64,000 bases of DNA from Bacteroidales bacterium. Lineage in GTDB: Bacteria > Bacteroidota > Bacteroidia > Bacteroidales > UBA3824. Within the stretch, counting starts at the first letter, position 1; every line of letters starts with the position of its first letter. Of this stretch, positions 45,838 through 55,444 are shown one piece after another. The stretch is taken from assembly GCA_016293845.1 (NCBI GenBank), contig JAEDDH010000003.1, positions 186,001-250,000 on the forward strand, written 5' to 3'. The translations under genes and the position numbers were made by a program. Under the pieces are notes generated by a model. That model did no database searches. It was given only the letters and a program-made list of their open reading frames with translations, and had not been told where the DNA came from.

Positions 45838-47007
45838 ATGTGGTCAACATCATATTTCGTCAAATCACAAAATTTATTTGAATTAAGGCGGAAAGCCTCA
45901 GTACCACGTCTGATTAATACTGAAATCAGTTTTCAAGAATATAAGAAGGCAATTGTATCTTTAGATAGCTGTGGATGTTTTGTCGACGGAAAGTTTTTGC
46001 AAAATTCGGCAGCTGCAGAGTCCTCCATTACACCGCCAATCACACAAGAAGATAAATGCAAAAATGAATTAACAAATTGTATATACATTGGATGTTTTGC
46101 TTCAGTTTGGGGACATTGGATTACAGATACATTAAAAAAAATATGGTATCTAAAAACAGAAGACTGTGCTATTAAAATATCTCAAGGATGGAAAATCGTA
46201 TTTATAAGCCTAAATGATGGGGGTAATTTACACATCAATCACGAAATGTCAACCAACCAAAAAGAATTGTTAAAATTGGCAGGGATTGATACTGATAAAC
46301 TGTTTGAAATCACAGAAAATACTTTAATACATAATATAGTTATTCCGGATAATTCGCTCGTTCGCACCCCTACAAAAGGGATGTATTTTAGCAAAGAATT
46401 TAAAGACACAATCCAAAATATTGCAAATTCAGTACCCGAAATCACAGATTACGAAAAAGTATATTTTACACGCACCTCGTTCAATGCAAGCAAAGATTTT
46501 GGAGAAAAACAAATCGAAAATTATTTTGCCAAAATGGGTTATAAAATCATCGAACCAGAAAAACTATCAGTAACAAAACAAATATCCATTTTAAAATCGT
46601 GCAATTTTTTTGCAGCGTGTGAAAGTAGTACATCGCATAACTCTATTTTTTGCAAACCAGGAACAAATGTAATCATTTTACGAAAAGCCGACTATATCAA
46701 TGATTACACATTGGTAATAAACCAAATTGCTGATTTAAATGTAACATTTATTGATGCGCATCATTCTGTTTATACAAATAAAAAAAGACCCGAATTTGGT
46801 CCATTTTTTATGTATGTTTCACCATATTTAAAAAAATGGGCTGGCGTTAAATATTTAACTCTACCATATTGGTTGACAAAAACATGGTTAGAATATGTAT
46901 TTTACTGTAAACATAACAAAGCATTAACTCAAACAGAGTTTTATCTATGTTTACGCTATCCAAAGTATTTATTTGGAAAAATAAGACGTTTATTTAAAAG
47001 ATGGTAA
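45838..47007 (+). CDS. Glycosyltransferase family 61
   Basis: 389 residues. GT61 (DUF563) signatures: IYIGCFASVWGHWITDTLKK, where the His and Asp are conserved; KVYFTRTSFNASKDFGEKQI; and the late FFAACESSTSHNSIFCKPGT. Its last ~25 residues (QTEFYLCLRYPKYLFGKIRR) are nearly the same as those of the next gene, although the enzymes are of different families. Confidence 0.85.
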   Translation: MWSTSYFVKSQNLFELRRKASVPRLINTEISFQEYKKAIVSLDSCGCFVDGKFLQNSAAAESSITPPITQEDKCKNELTNCIYIGCFASVWGHWITDTLKKIWYLKTEDCAIKISQGWKIVFISLNDGGNLHINHEMSTNQKELLKLAGIDTDKLFEITENTLIHNIVIPDNSLVRTPTKGMYFSKEFKDTIQNIANSVPEITDYEKVYFTRTSFNASKDFGEKQIENYFAKMGYKIIEPEKLSVTKQISILKSCNFFAACESSTSHNSIFCKPGTNVIILRKADYINDYTLVINQIADLNVTFIDAHHSVYTNKKRPEFGPFFMYVSPYLKKWAGVKYLTLPYWLTKTWLEYVFYCKHNKALTQTEFYLCLRYPKYLFGKIRRLFKRW

Positions 47008-47036
47008 GTTAATCATTTCAAACCTTTATTTCAATT

Positions 47037-47891
47037 ATGAAATCTCTTTTCCTTTCTTTTGCCGATTCATCATTAACGCCATCTTTGAAACGAATCGAAG
47101 AGCAAGCGAATCAAATGCAAATATTTGATAAAATATTCATTTACAATGAAAAACGCATTCCTCATTATATAAATAAACGAATCAAGTATGTAATAAAGCA
47201 CACTAATAGTAAACGAGGTTATGGATATTGGTGTTGGAAACCAGCACTAATAAATTTCATACTAAATACCGAAATGGATGATGGTGATTTACTATTGTAT
47301 TGCGATGCTGGTTGTGATATAAATCCTCAATGTAGGGAAAAATTAGCAGAGTATTTTGAATTGACAAAAAAACATGATATTTTAGTTTCGCAGTTTGATA
47401 ATAACGAATTTTGCGACTATTATTGGAGCAAGGGCGATACAATCAAGCTATTCGAAAGGAAAATCACAATAGAAAAACTAAACCAAGGTCAAATTCAAGG
47501 TGGAATCATATTTATGATAGCAAACCCTTATACCCGAAAAATAGCAAATACGTGGGAAAACTTAATGAGTGAAGACAACTTGCACTACTTTGACGACTCT
47601 CCATCTATCATTTCTAATAACATAGGCTTCAAAGAGCACAGACACGACCAAAGCATTTTTTCTTTATTATTAAAATCAGAACATTACTATTCGTTAAGCG
47701 TCGAACAGCATTTTGGTACCGGCAATACAACAGCCGAAAAACGCTTGTGGTTAACAGAAAACGAACCTATTTTAAGTTTCGGACATAAAATCTATAAAAA
47801 AAAATTCAAACAAACAGAGTTCTACCTTTGTATCCGATATCCGAGGTATCTATTCGGGAAAATCAGGAACTTCATCCGAAAGAAGCAATAA
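47037..47891 (+). CDS. Putative GT-A glycosyltransferase
   Basis: 284 residues: RGYGYWCWKPALINFIL followed by DDGDLLLYCDAGCDIN, a pattern of a capsular nucleotide-diphospho-sugar transferase family, in which the acidic YCDAG replaces the DXD motif. QGGIIFMIANPYTRK follows. The C-terminal tail QTEFYLCIRYPRYLFGKIRN is shared with the upstream GT61. The family number is not certain. Confidence 0.72.
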   Translation: MKSLFLSFADSSLTPSLKRIEEQANQMQIFDKIFIYNEKRIPHYINKRIKYVIKHTNSKRGYGYWCWKPALINFILNTEMDDGDLLLYCDAGCDINPQCREKLAEYFELTKKHDILVSQFDNNEFCDYYWSKGDTIKLFERKITIEKLNQGQIQGGIIFMIANPYTRKIANTWENLMSEDNLHYFDDSPSIISNNIGFKEHRHDQSIFSLLLKSEHYYSLSVEQHFGTGNTTAEKRLWLTENEPILSFGHKIYKKKFKQTEFYLCIRYPRYLFGKIRNFIRKKQ

Positions 47892-47956
47892 TAAAAGATT
47901 GTAAAAAAGTTACACAGCATAATTAAAAACAAACTAAAATACTAAATAACAAATAA

Positions 47957-48805
47957 TTATTTACAAATAGCCTCTTTCAATTTTAAAACCAATGAATCAC
48001 TCTGATAATCAATTTTTCTACAAAACAATGCTCTTGAATTAATTATTTTATCAAAATCTTCCTCAGTAACTATTTTAGGAGGATTGTTTGCATTCCAATC
48101 AATGTACCGCAAGTTATTGTTTACCAATTTATCTTTAAGTGGAGAATTCATCAATATAGTTTGAAAAAACAATTCTTCGCCACAAACCGACAAAAACAAT
48201 TTACGATATAGTTTTTTTGTTATCGGGTTGGACAAAAGTTCTGAAATAGCTGATTTATGAAAACTACCATAAGTACTACCACCATATAAAGGATACTTGG
48301 GCAATCGTTTCTTCAAATGAAGTATACTTTGTAATTTTTCAAATTTAATATTCAGCAAACGCCATTTAGAATTCTTAAAATTAACAAAAGGAGCCAACGT
48401 ATAATACTGTATAATATCATACCCTCCGTGCGGTCCTGTCCAATTTGGATTTGGAATGGAGAAATACTCCATATATGTAAACCCATCAAAGCCCAAGATT
48501 TCATCAACCTTATTCAATGAACAACAAATAAAGTCCTGCCCGGTAATTAAATGATAATAGTCGTAGACAAAATCATTTTTATAAACTTGCCTCATCAACA
48601 ATAAGATGGCTTTAATATGGGCTCTACTACCCCACTTAACAGAATATGCTTTAAAAACATGAGCTCTATTATTAATATCAGATATCTTAATCTTCGATTT
48701 TTTATCTAAATGGATATAAATGCCCCATTCGGCAGGAACACTGTCGATGAGATTGTTTATAATATCAACATTTTTATATGCCGTTATTAATAGACAATGT
48801 TTCAT
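47957..48805 (-). CDS. Glycosyltransferase family 14 (core-2/I-branching type)
   Basis: 282 residues from the ATG at 48805 (MKHCLLITAYKNVDIINNLI); the longer frame is ruled out by a -7 box at 48821. GT14 features: IYIHLDKKSKI, YSVKWGSRAHIKAILLLMR, YYHLITGQDFI, and YGGSTYGSFHKSAI with VCGEELFFQTIL. Bacterial members probably add branching N-acetylglucosamine-type sugars. Transcribed against the direction of most of the locus. Confidence 0.93.
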   Translation of the reverse strand: MKHCLLITAYKNVDIINNLIDSVPAEWGIYIHLDKKSKIKISDINNRAHVFKAYSVKWGSRAHIKAILLLMRQVYKNDFVYDYYHLITGQDFICCSLNKVDEILGFDGFTYMEYFSIPNPNWTGPHGGYDIIQYYTLAPFVNFKNSKWRLLNIKFEKLQSILHLKKRLPKYPLYGGSTYGSFHKSAISELLSNPITKKLYRKLFLSVCGEELFFQTILMNSPLKDKLVNNNLRYIDWNANNPPKIVTEEDFDKIINSRALFCRKIDYQSDSLVLKLKEAICK

Positions 48806-48820
48806 TGTGAACTTTTTTTG

Positions 48821-48828
48821 CAAAGATA
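48821..48828 (-). promoter_or_regulatory. -7 box of the GT14 gene
   Basis: Minus strand TATCTTTG, 15 bases before the ATG at 48805; a TTTA lies 18 bases further upstream. It overlaps the leader of the divergent GT2 gene at 48840. Confidence 0.6.
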
Positions 48829-48839
48829 CAAAATAATCA

Positions 48840-49580
48840 ATGAGTTTAAAAATTTCGATTATAACAATTTGTCGTAATATTGCCACAACAATAGAACGTA
48901 CCTTAAAAAGCATTGTAAATCAATCTTTTCAAAATTTTGAATGGATTGTAGTAGACGGCAATTCAGATGATGGCACTTACGAAATAATCCAAAAATACTC
49001 ATCAAGGATAAACACTTTGATTCATGAACCCGATAATGGCATCTATAACGCCATGAACAAGGGAATTAACAATGCACACGGAGATTATTTGCTTTTCATA
49101 AACGGAGGAGATGAATTATCGGATAACGAATCGCTATCTTTTGCTTCAAAACATTTAAGCAACTATTTATTAGTGATTTTCGATATTTATTTAAAAAAAA
49201 ATAATGAAATTGTAGAATGGAAAGTACCACAGAAAATAGATTTATATCCAGGATCTATTCCACATAACGGTACTTTCATAGCAAGAAAATTGTTTTTGAA
49301 GTATGGGTTATATAACGAGAGTTTTAAAATATGCGCCGACCACGATTTTTTTGCAAAAATGATTGAAAAGCATAAGGTAGAATACAGTGTCCACAATCTT
49401 TTTATCTCGGTTTTTTATTTAGATGGCATCAGTATTACAAACAAAAAACTCACAGAAAAAGAAGACATCAGAATAAAAAAGAAATATTATCCATTGAGAT
49501 TTTTTCTCGACAATCATTTCTTTTGGAAAAAAGTGTTTTGCAAACTTTTTCCGCACTATTTTGATTATTTATCTAACTGA
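48840..49580 (+). CDS. Glycosyltransferase family 2
   Basis: 246 residues. LKISIITICRNIATTIERTL, WIVVDGNSDDGTYEII, EPDNGIYNAMNKGI and LLFINGGDEL identify a WcaA/GT2 subgroup in which GGDE serves as the acidic motif. It ends 16 bases inside the 3' end of the convergent GT2 gene. Confidence 0.93.
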   Translation: MSLKISIITICRNIATTIERTLKSIVNQSFQNFEWIVVDGNSDDGTYEIIQKYSSRINTLIHEPDNGIYNAMNKGINNAHGDYLLFINGGDELSDNESLSFASKHLSNYLLVIFDIYLKKNNEIVEWKVPQKIDLYPGSIPHNGTFIARKLFLKYGLYNESFKICADHDFFAKMIEKHKVEYSVHNLFISVFYLDGISITNKKLTEKEDIRIKKKYYPLRFFLDNHFFWKKVFCKLFPHYFDYLSN

Positions 49581-50608
49581 GACTTCTTTTTCGAAAATAG
49601 ATATTTAAAGAAACATCCTTTTAGCATTAAATTGATAGCAAAATGGATTTTTATATACAAACCATTGGTTAACAATTTAATAGGCAACAATAATTGCATT
49701 GCATCATGTTTTAAGACCAACGGATATAATTTTGTTGTTAAAGCGGTTTTAATTGTAGATCTTTGTTGTTTTCTAACCAAGCTCTTTTGCTTTATCAAAG
49801 GCCAATTATTAAAATAGCGCCAAGTAGACAACAACAAATCAATATATGCGGCTTCGATTTTTACATTTTCTTTTTCCATGTTTTTTAGGCAAATAGAAGC
49901 AATTTTCAGAATAGAACAATACGATTTGGTTTTATCAGGAACGGTTGTTATTGAGCCTTCGCGGTGAGTATAGTAAATATATGTTTGTGCGGCAGTTACT
50001 GCTATTTTGTGCAAATATTTACTCAGCATATATGTATATAATTCATCTTCATGAAGTAGATTTTCAGTAAAATATAGATTATGTTTAATTATCAAATCTC
50101 TTTTAATCAATCTATTTGTGCATGTAGAAGGTAAAGGATTTAAAAGATATTGCATTATAACACTGTTACCTTCAATCAATTCAGGAAAATCATTTACACC
50201 AAAAGTTAAACCTTTTTCGATAAGAGGTATTTGGGTAAAACTTCCTTGAACCATATCTACATCGTGATATTTTCGAATAAATGAGTATAATTGTTCAATT
50301 GCGTCCTTCGGTAATTCGTCATCACTATCTAAAAAAAACAGATAATCACCATGAGCATTTGCAATCCCAGTGTTTCTTGCAGCCGATAAACCACCGTTGC
50401 TCTCCCTGTGAACTATTTCAAAATGAATTTTACCAGAATAATGTTGAATAAAATCAACGACAAGAGCTATACTATTGTCTTGTCCGCAATCATCTACCAA
50501 TATACATTCCAGCTTTTCTTTAAACGATTGACAAGCAACAGAAGTAAGGCATCTTATGATATAAGGTGCAACATTATAGACTGGAATCACTATTGATACT
50601 TTGTACAT
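49565..50608 (-). CDS. Glycosyltransferase family 2
   Basis: 347 residues. KVSIVIPVYNVAPYIIRCLT, LVDDCGQDNS, GGLSAARNTGIANAHG and FLDSDDELP are strong GT2 motifs; LLHEDELYTYML carries the catalytic-base acid. The C-terminal ~120 residues are basic and helical. Own promoter at 50624-50655. Confidence 0.94.
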   Translation of the reverse strand: MYKVSIVIPVYNVAPYIIRCLTSVACQSFKEKLECILVDDCGQDNSIALVVDFIQHYSGKIHFEIVHRESNGGLSAARNTGIANAHGDYLFFLDSDDELPKDAIEQLYSFIRKYHDVDMVQGSFTQIPLIEKGLTFGVNDFPELIEGNSVIMQYLLNPLPSTCTNRLIKRDLIIKHNLYFTENLLHEDELYTYMLSKYLHKIAVTAAQTYIYYTHREGSITTVPDKTKSYCSILKIASICLKNMEKENVKIEAAYIDLLLSTWRYFNNWPLIKQKSLVRKQQRSTIKTALTTKLYPLVLKHDAMQLLLPIKLLTNGLYIKIHFAINLMLKGCFFKYLFSKKKSQLDK

Positions 50609-50623
50609 ATATACTTTTTAGTG

Positions 50624-50655
50624 CAAAGATAGAAAATTTTAAATAGTAAAGCAAT
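50624..50655 (-). promoter_or_regulatory. Promoter of GT2 gene at 49565-50608
   Basis: Minus strand ATTG (50652-50655, 3 of 4), 20-base spacer, TATCTTTG (50624-50631), 15 bases before the ATG. Confidence 0.6.
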
Positions 50656-50665
50656 CATCTATCAA

Positions 50666-51832
50666 ATGAGATTCTCATTCAAATACATATTTTACGGATG
50701 TAGAAACACATTCCTTTCATTTGGGAATTTCATCAAAGATTATTTTCTCACAATTAAGTACAATATATTTATCATTAAAGATAAATCTGTTATAGAATTA
50801 CAATTAGACAAATTTTCTGATAAAACGCTCGTACTGTTAAATCATTTTGGAGGAGGAACCGAGAAATACATTCGGCAAAATTTTTACCGAGGTGATTACA
50901 TACATCTTACACAATGCAATTACCACAACGGCTTTTGTTTTTGTTTGCACATCTTGGAAACGAACAAAAGACTATACTTTGATAAAACTACACTACCAAA
51001 TATTATCTCACAAAGATTAAAAGGCATTATTGTAAATTCTCTCGTAGGTTTTTCTGATGAAACAACATTATTAAATCAGCTAACCACTGTAAAAAAGAAT
51101 AACAAAAGCATATTCTTACTATATTTAGTACACGATTTTCATTCCATCTGTCCATCAGTTCATCTATATTATGGAGATTGTTATTGCAAAATGGAATGTA
51201 CAAAATGTGGTAATGAAGAATACCGTAGAATAGCACCCGAACGACAAAAGAGATGGTTTACGTTTTTGTCGGTATGCGACGAAATTAGGACATTCTCCTT
51301 GTCATCTAAAAAATTACTACTATCAATCTATCCCAATCTAATAGAACAACAAATCTCAGTGGTTCCTCATGATATGACTTATTGCACATTTAAACCATTA
51401 GTTATCGGAAAACATTCAAAAAATCGGATAGCCGTTATAGGAACTATCATGAGTATCTGTAAAGGAATGATTGTAGTTAAAGACTTTTTACATTATTGTA
51501 TAAATAAAGATATCAATTTATATTTAATTGGCACACTTTGCAAAGATTATATTGTTAACGCACCGAATATCCATTATTTAGGAAAATACAAATCACAAGA
51601 TCTGAAAAATATACTTCAATTCAATAAAATAAATGCTGTTTTCTTTCCCAGCGTTTTGCCTGAAACGTTTAGTTACCTTATACATGAATTGATGATTATG
51701 CAAATTCCTATTGTCGGTTTTGATATAGGTGCACAAGGTGAATATTTGTCGAGTTACAAATATGGATTAACATTACCGATAAACGCCCCAAATGAGGAAA
51801 TTTACAAAGCATTGATATCACTATTAAAATGA
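50666..51832 (+). CDS. GT4-like glycosyltransferase with a cysteine motif
   Basis: 388 residues. GT-B type: NHFGGGTEKYIRQNF at the N-terminal glycine loop, then LVHDFHSICPSVHLYYGDCY with CKMECTKCG, a possible metal-binding cysteine cluster, and a GT4-like end FFPSVLPETFSYLIHELMIM and PIVGFDIGAQGE (E-x7-E as ETFSYLIHE). Overlaps the next gene by 4 bases. Confidence 0.82.
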   Translation: MRFSFKYIFYGCRNTFLSFGNFIKDYFLTIKYNIFIIKDKSVIELQLDKFSDKTLVLLNHFGGGTEKYIRQNFYRGDYIHLTQCNYHNGFCFCLHILETNKRLYFDKTTLPNIISQRLKGIIVNSLVGFSDETTLLNQLTTVKKNNKSIFLLYLVHDFHSICPSVHLYYGDCYCKMECTKCGNEEYRRIAPERQKRWFTFLSVCDEIRTFSLSSKKLLLSIYPNLIEQQISVVPHDMTYCTFKPLVIGKHSKNRIAVIGTIMSICKGMIVVKDFLHYCINKDINLYLIGTLCKDYIVNAPNIHYLGKYKSQDLKNILQFNKINAVFFPSVLPETFSYLIHELMIMQIPIVGFDIGAQGEYLSSYKYGLTLPINAPNEEIYKALISLLK

Positions 51833-52716
51833 ATCCATTACCAATAATTTTTATCCACAAAGGTAATTCTTGGTATCTTCCTTACACATTATATCAAGCT
51901 CATGTTACCAATCCTAAATCACCCATCTATCTGATTGGCGACAAAGATACCAAACATTTTCCAAAATGGGTTACTCATATCCCTTATTCACAATATGATA
52001 GTTATTCACAAAAACTTAGAGATGTATATCAGCACAAAAGTATATTAGGAAAAGATTTTGAGCTACTCTGTATTGAACGATGGTTTGTTCTTTATGAATT
52101 CCTTGTTGATAAACAAATAGATAATTGTATTTATCTTGACTCTGACATTTTGGTGTATTCAAATTTAAGTGAAGCAAAAAAATATACAAAAGATTATGCT
52201 GTTACTTGGAGTGGGTTCAGTGCTCATAGCAATTACATAAACAATATTAATGCTCTCAAAAACTATTGCGACAATGTAATAGACTCATATACAGGCAAAT
52301 TACCTCAGGATATAAAAGAAAAGACATTGTTTTATCAACGCTTAACCCAAATAGACAACCAAGAGGCAATTTCTGATATGACTTTTTGGTACGATTTTAA
52401 TGTGCGCTATCCTGGGGAATTGTTAAATATCAGCAAGCAAAACACAAAAGGAACGTTCGATATATCAATGTCAGAAACCCGATTCTGCGAAGATGATGGC
52501 TCTGGATTCAAAAAAATATATTGGAATCAAAAAATTCCACAATGCAAATATAGAGATACAAGTCAAATTGTACCAATGGTAACTCTTCATTTTCAAGGGA
52601 AAGCTAAGACTATTTTAAAGAAACACTTTAAGTATTTGTCAATACCATTCTTCGCATTCAAAGTATATAATGATATAAAAATTATTATTACTAAAATCAA
52701 AAACAGATTAAAATAA
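51829..52716 (+). CDS. GT8-like nucleotide-sugar transferase
   Basis: 295 residues. IIFIHKGNSWYLPYTLYQAH at the start, LLCIERWFVLYEFLVDKQID, and the DXD motif IYLDSDILVYSN near residue 105 support a retaining GT-A enzyme close to GT8/GT77. SDMTFWYDFN and MVTLHFQGKAK follow, the last resembling the HFxGxxKPW-type end of such enzymes. Last + strand gene before gpmI. Confidence 0.8.
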   Translation: MNPLPIIFIHKGNSWYLPYTLYQAHVTNPKSPIYLIGDKDTKHFPKWVTHIPYSQYDSYSQKLRDVYQHKSILGKDFELLCIERWFVLYEFLVDKQIDNCIYLDSDILVYSNLSEAKKYTKDYAVTWSGFSAHSNYINNINALKNYCDNVIDSYTGKLPQDIKEKTLFYQRLTQIDNQEAISDMTFWYDFNVRYPGELLNISKQNTKGTFDISMSETRFCEDDGSGFKKIYWNQKIPQCKYRDTSQIVPMVTLHFQGKAKTILKKHFKYLSIPFFAFKVYNDIKIIITKIKNRLK

Positions 52717-52718
52717 TA

Positions 52719-52742
52719 AAGGCGCACCATTAGGCACGCCTT
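52719..52742. terminator. Bidirectional terminator between GT8-like gene and gpmI
   Basis: AAGGCG-N12-CGCCTT stem flanked by AATAATA on the left and TTATATT on the right, placed between two convergent genes. Confidence 0.6.
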
Positions 52743-52764
52743 ATATTATAAGTAACAATAAATG

Positions 52765-54300
52765 TTAGTCCTCAATCAAGTTCTTACCAGTCATCTCCTT
52801 GGGTTGTTCAAGACCCATAATGTGGAGAATAGAGGGTGCTACGTCGGCAAGAATACCATCTTTTACCTTGGCGTTCTTGTTTTCGGTGACATAGATAAAC
52901 GGAACTGGATTGAGCGAATGGGCAGTGTTGGGTGTGTCGTCGGGGTTAATCGCATTATCGGCGTTGCCATGGTCGGCAATGATAATGGTTTCATAGTCGG
53001 TAGCCTTGGCAGCCTCAACAACTTCGTTTACGCACTGGTCGATGGCTTTAACTGCCTTTTCGATAGCATTGTAAACACCTGTGTGGCCAACCATATCTCC
53101 ATTGGCAAAGTTGACAACAATCCAGTCGTAATAATTCTTTTTGATAGCCTCCACGAGTTTGTCCTTAACCTCAAAAGCCGACATTTCAGGTTTGAGGTCG
53201 TAGGTGGCAACTTTGGGAGATGCTACGAGGATACGATCCTCGCCTTCGTAGGGGGCTTCGCGACCACCGTTAAAGAAGAATGTAACGTGAGCGTACTTCT
53301 CTGTTTCAGCAGTATGAAGCTGTTTGAGACCCTTGCTCGAAATATATTCGCCGAGAGTGTTGGTAACATTCTCCTTGGGGAAAAGAATATGAACACCAGT
53401 AAACGAAGCGTCGTAAGGAGTCATACAGTAATATTGCAAACCGGGGATGGTCTTCATACCCTGCTCAGGCATATCCTGCTGGGTGAGCACGATGGTAAGT
53501 TCCTTAGCACGGTCGTTACGGTAGTTGAAGAAGATAACCACGTCGCCCTCTTTGATAGTACCGTCAACGTTAGAGTTAACGAGCGGCTCCATAAATTCGT
53601 CGGTGTTTTTGTGCTCCTCGGTGTGCGAATCGTAGCAGCTCTGAACGCCGTCTACCATATTCGCAACCATGCGGCCTTTGCCTTCGATAAGCTGGTCGTA
53701 AGCCACCTTGATACGGTCCCAACGTTTGTCGCGGTCCATAGCATAGAAACGTCCGATAATAGAGGCGATATATCCGTTGCCGATGGTGTCGATATGTTTC
53801 TGAAGGTCGGCGATAAAGCCCTTGCCGCTCTTGGGGTCGGTATCACGTCCGTCCATAAAGCAGTGAACGAAAGTATTTTTGATGCCGTACTCTTTGGCAA
53901 TGTCAACGAGTTTGAAAAGGTGGTCGAGCGAAGAGTGAACGCCGCCGGTAGAGGTCAAGCCCATAAGGTGAACGCTCTTGCCGTTTTGTTTGGCGTAACC
54001 GTAAGCCGACTTGATTTCGGGATTTTCAAGAATACTGTTGTCTTTGCAAGCGCGGTTGATTTTCACAAGGTCTTGGTAAACGATTCTACCGCCACCGATA
54101 TTGAGGTGGCCCACCTCGGAGTTGCCCATCTGACCGTCGGGCAAGCCAACGTTTTCGCCGCTTGCCAGCAGTTGCGAATGTGGGTAAGTGTTGTTAAGAT
54201 AATCCATATAGGGTGTAGGGGTCTGGTAGATAACGTCGCCCTTGCCCTTGTTTCCGATTCCCCAACCGTCGAGAATCATAAGGAGTGCTTTTTTTGCCAT
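52765..54300 (-). CDS. gpmI: 2,3-bisphosphoglycerate-independent phosphoglycerate mutase
   Basis: 511 residues, full length. Converts 3- to 2-phosphoglycerate in glycolysis using two metal ions and a phosphoserine. [17 protein letters not shown] at the N-terminus, the nucleophile in [40 protein letters not shown], and [11 protein letters not shown] near the C-terminus are all present. A housekeeping gene embedded in the glycan locus, which may mark an insertion boundary. Codon use is GC-richer than its neighbours. The 538-codon frame on the other strand is a shadow. Confidence 0.97.
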   Translation of the reverse strand: MAKKALLMILDGWGIGNKGKGDVIYQTPTPYMDYLNNTYPHSQLLASGENVGLPDGQMGNSEVGHLNIGGGRIVYQDLVKINRACKDNSILENPEIKSAYGYAKQNGKSVHLMGLTSTGGVHSSLDHLFKLVDIAKEYGIKNTFVHCFMDGRDTDPKSGKGFIADLQKHIDTIGNGYIASIIGRFYAMDRDKRWDRIKVAYDQLIEGKGRMVANMVDGVQSCYDSHTEEHKNTDEFMEPLVNSNVDGTIKEGDVVIFFNYRNDRAKELTIVLTQQDMPEQGMKTIPGLQYYCMTPYDASFTGVHILFPKENVTNTLGEYISSKGLKQLHTAETEKYAHVTFFFNGGREAPYEGEDRILVASPKVATYDLKPEMSAFEVKDKLVEAIKKNYYDWIVVNFANGDMVGHTGVYNAIEKAVKAIDQCVNEVVEAAKATDYETIIIADHGNADNAINPDDTPNTAHSLNPVPFIYVTENKNAKVKDGILADVAPSILHIMGLEQPKEMTGKNLIED

Positions 54301-54336
54301 AATTTATTGTATTTTATAATAATCAATTACTTCGGG

Positions 54337-54344
54337 CAAAATTA
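54337..54344 (-). promoter_or_regulatory. -7 box of gpmI
   Basis: Minus strand TAATTTTG, matching TAnnTTTG, 37 bases before the ATG. No clear -33. Confidence 0.45.
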
Positions 54345-54394
54345 TAAAATTTGTGGGAAACGGTATATTAACAAATGATTAAAATGAGTGAATA

Positions 54395-55444
54395 ATGAAA
54401 CAATATATTGAATTTCAAAAATTTATCAAAAAAATAGCAATCGCCTGTATCATAACATCCATACTCGGTGCATTATTCATACTGCCGTGCTTTTATATTC
54501 TACCGTACCAAACTGGCGACATTGGCAGAGCAGGCGGTATTCCTTTCGGTGCTTACGACACTATATTTAAAGCTCCAGACTTTTTATACACTGAAAATAT
54601 TGATAACTTTGATTCGTTACAAAATGCGGAAATACTTACAATCGGAGATTCATTCAGTCAAATGTATAATCTTGTATATCAAAACTTTTTAGGTCATAAT
54701 TTAAACAAAAAAATTAACAATTTTCGAATTAAAAGTATCAGTTCTACAAACACAGCAGCCACGTTAATAAAAAAGCAAATGATTCCTAATTGTAAGATAT
54801 TGATTATTGAATCAGTAGAACGCAACTTAATAAACAACCTTAACGAAAGCATAACTATAATTGACAGCATATCTAAGTACACAATAATTTCGACAAAACC
54901 TAATAAAAATATTTATAACATAAACACAGATCAAAATCTAAAACTCAATATCAAAGGATTAACTTCATTCTACAAAAGCAAATTAAGTATTTATACTTTT
55001 TATAAGCACTTCAATCTATCCGCACCGTTATTTACATCCAAAAACTACTCAGATCAATTATACATTTGGGCACATCCTTGGGATAGTGACTTATCGTTCA
55101 CCAGCATTACCGAACAAGACATACAAACAGCAAAATCAAGAATACAAGAATTACAAAAATTAGGGGAAAAACATCAAATAAAAATAATCTACATGGTTGC
55201 TGCCGACAAATACGATATGTATTACGATTATATCAAAGATAACCCCTACCCTATCAACCCCACATTAAGTTATTTTTCAGATTTTGACACTACATTCTTC
55301 GTTGATACTAAAAAAATACTACTTCCCCATATTAAAAACGGAGAAAAAGATATATACCGCGTTAATGATACACATTGGTCTGTAATAGCGTCAGAAATAA
55401 TTGGAAACCACTTAAGTAATATTATAAATGAAAACAAAAATTAA
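54395..55444 (+). CDS. AlgJ/AlgX-like SGNH acyltransferase-associated protein
   Basis: 349 residues with an N-terminal membrane anchor (residues ~13-37). The SGNH serine is in LTIGDSFSQMYN, and the Asp-His pair in RVNDTHWSVIASEII near the C-terminus. Proteins of this kind transfer acetyl groups to exported polysaccharides in the periplasm together with an MBOAT partner, here at 59061. It overlaps the LtaS-like gene by 17 bases. Confidence 0.82.
   Translation: MKQYIEFQKFIKKIAIACIITSILGALFILPCFYILPYQTGDIGRAGGIPFGAYDTIFKAPDFLYTENIDNFDSLQNAEILTIGDSFSQMYNLVYQNFLGHNLNKKINNFRIKSISSTNTAATLIKKQMIPNCKILIIESVERNLINNLNESITIIDSISKYTIISTKPNKNIYNINTDQNLKLNIKGLTSFYKSKLSIYTFYKHFNLSAPLFTSKNYSDQLYIWAHPWDSDLSFTSITEQDIQTAKSRIQELQKLGEKHQIKIIYMVAADKYDMYYDYIKDNPYPINPTLSYFSDFDTTFFVDTKKILLPHIKNGEKDIYRVNDTHWSVIASEIIGNHLSNIINENKN

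Noticed and set aside
52762..54378. 538-codon open frame on the + strand across gpmI
   Set aside because: It lies fully antisense to an intact, motif-complete gpmI; codon bias of GC-rich genes in this genome often leaves the opposite strand open. The product has no family features.
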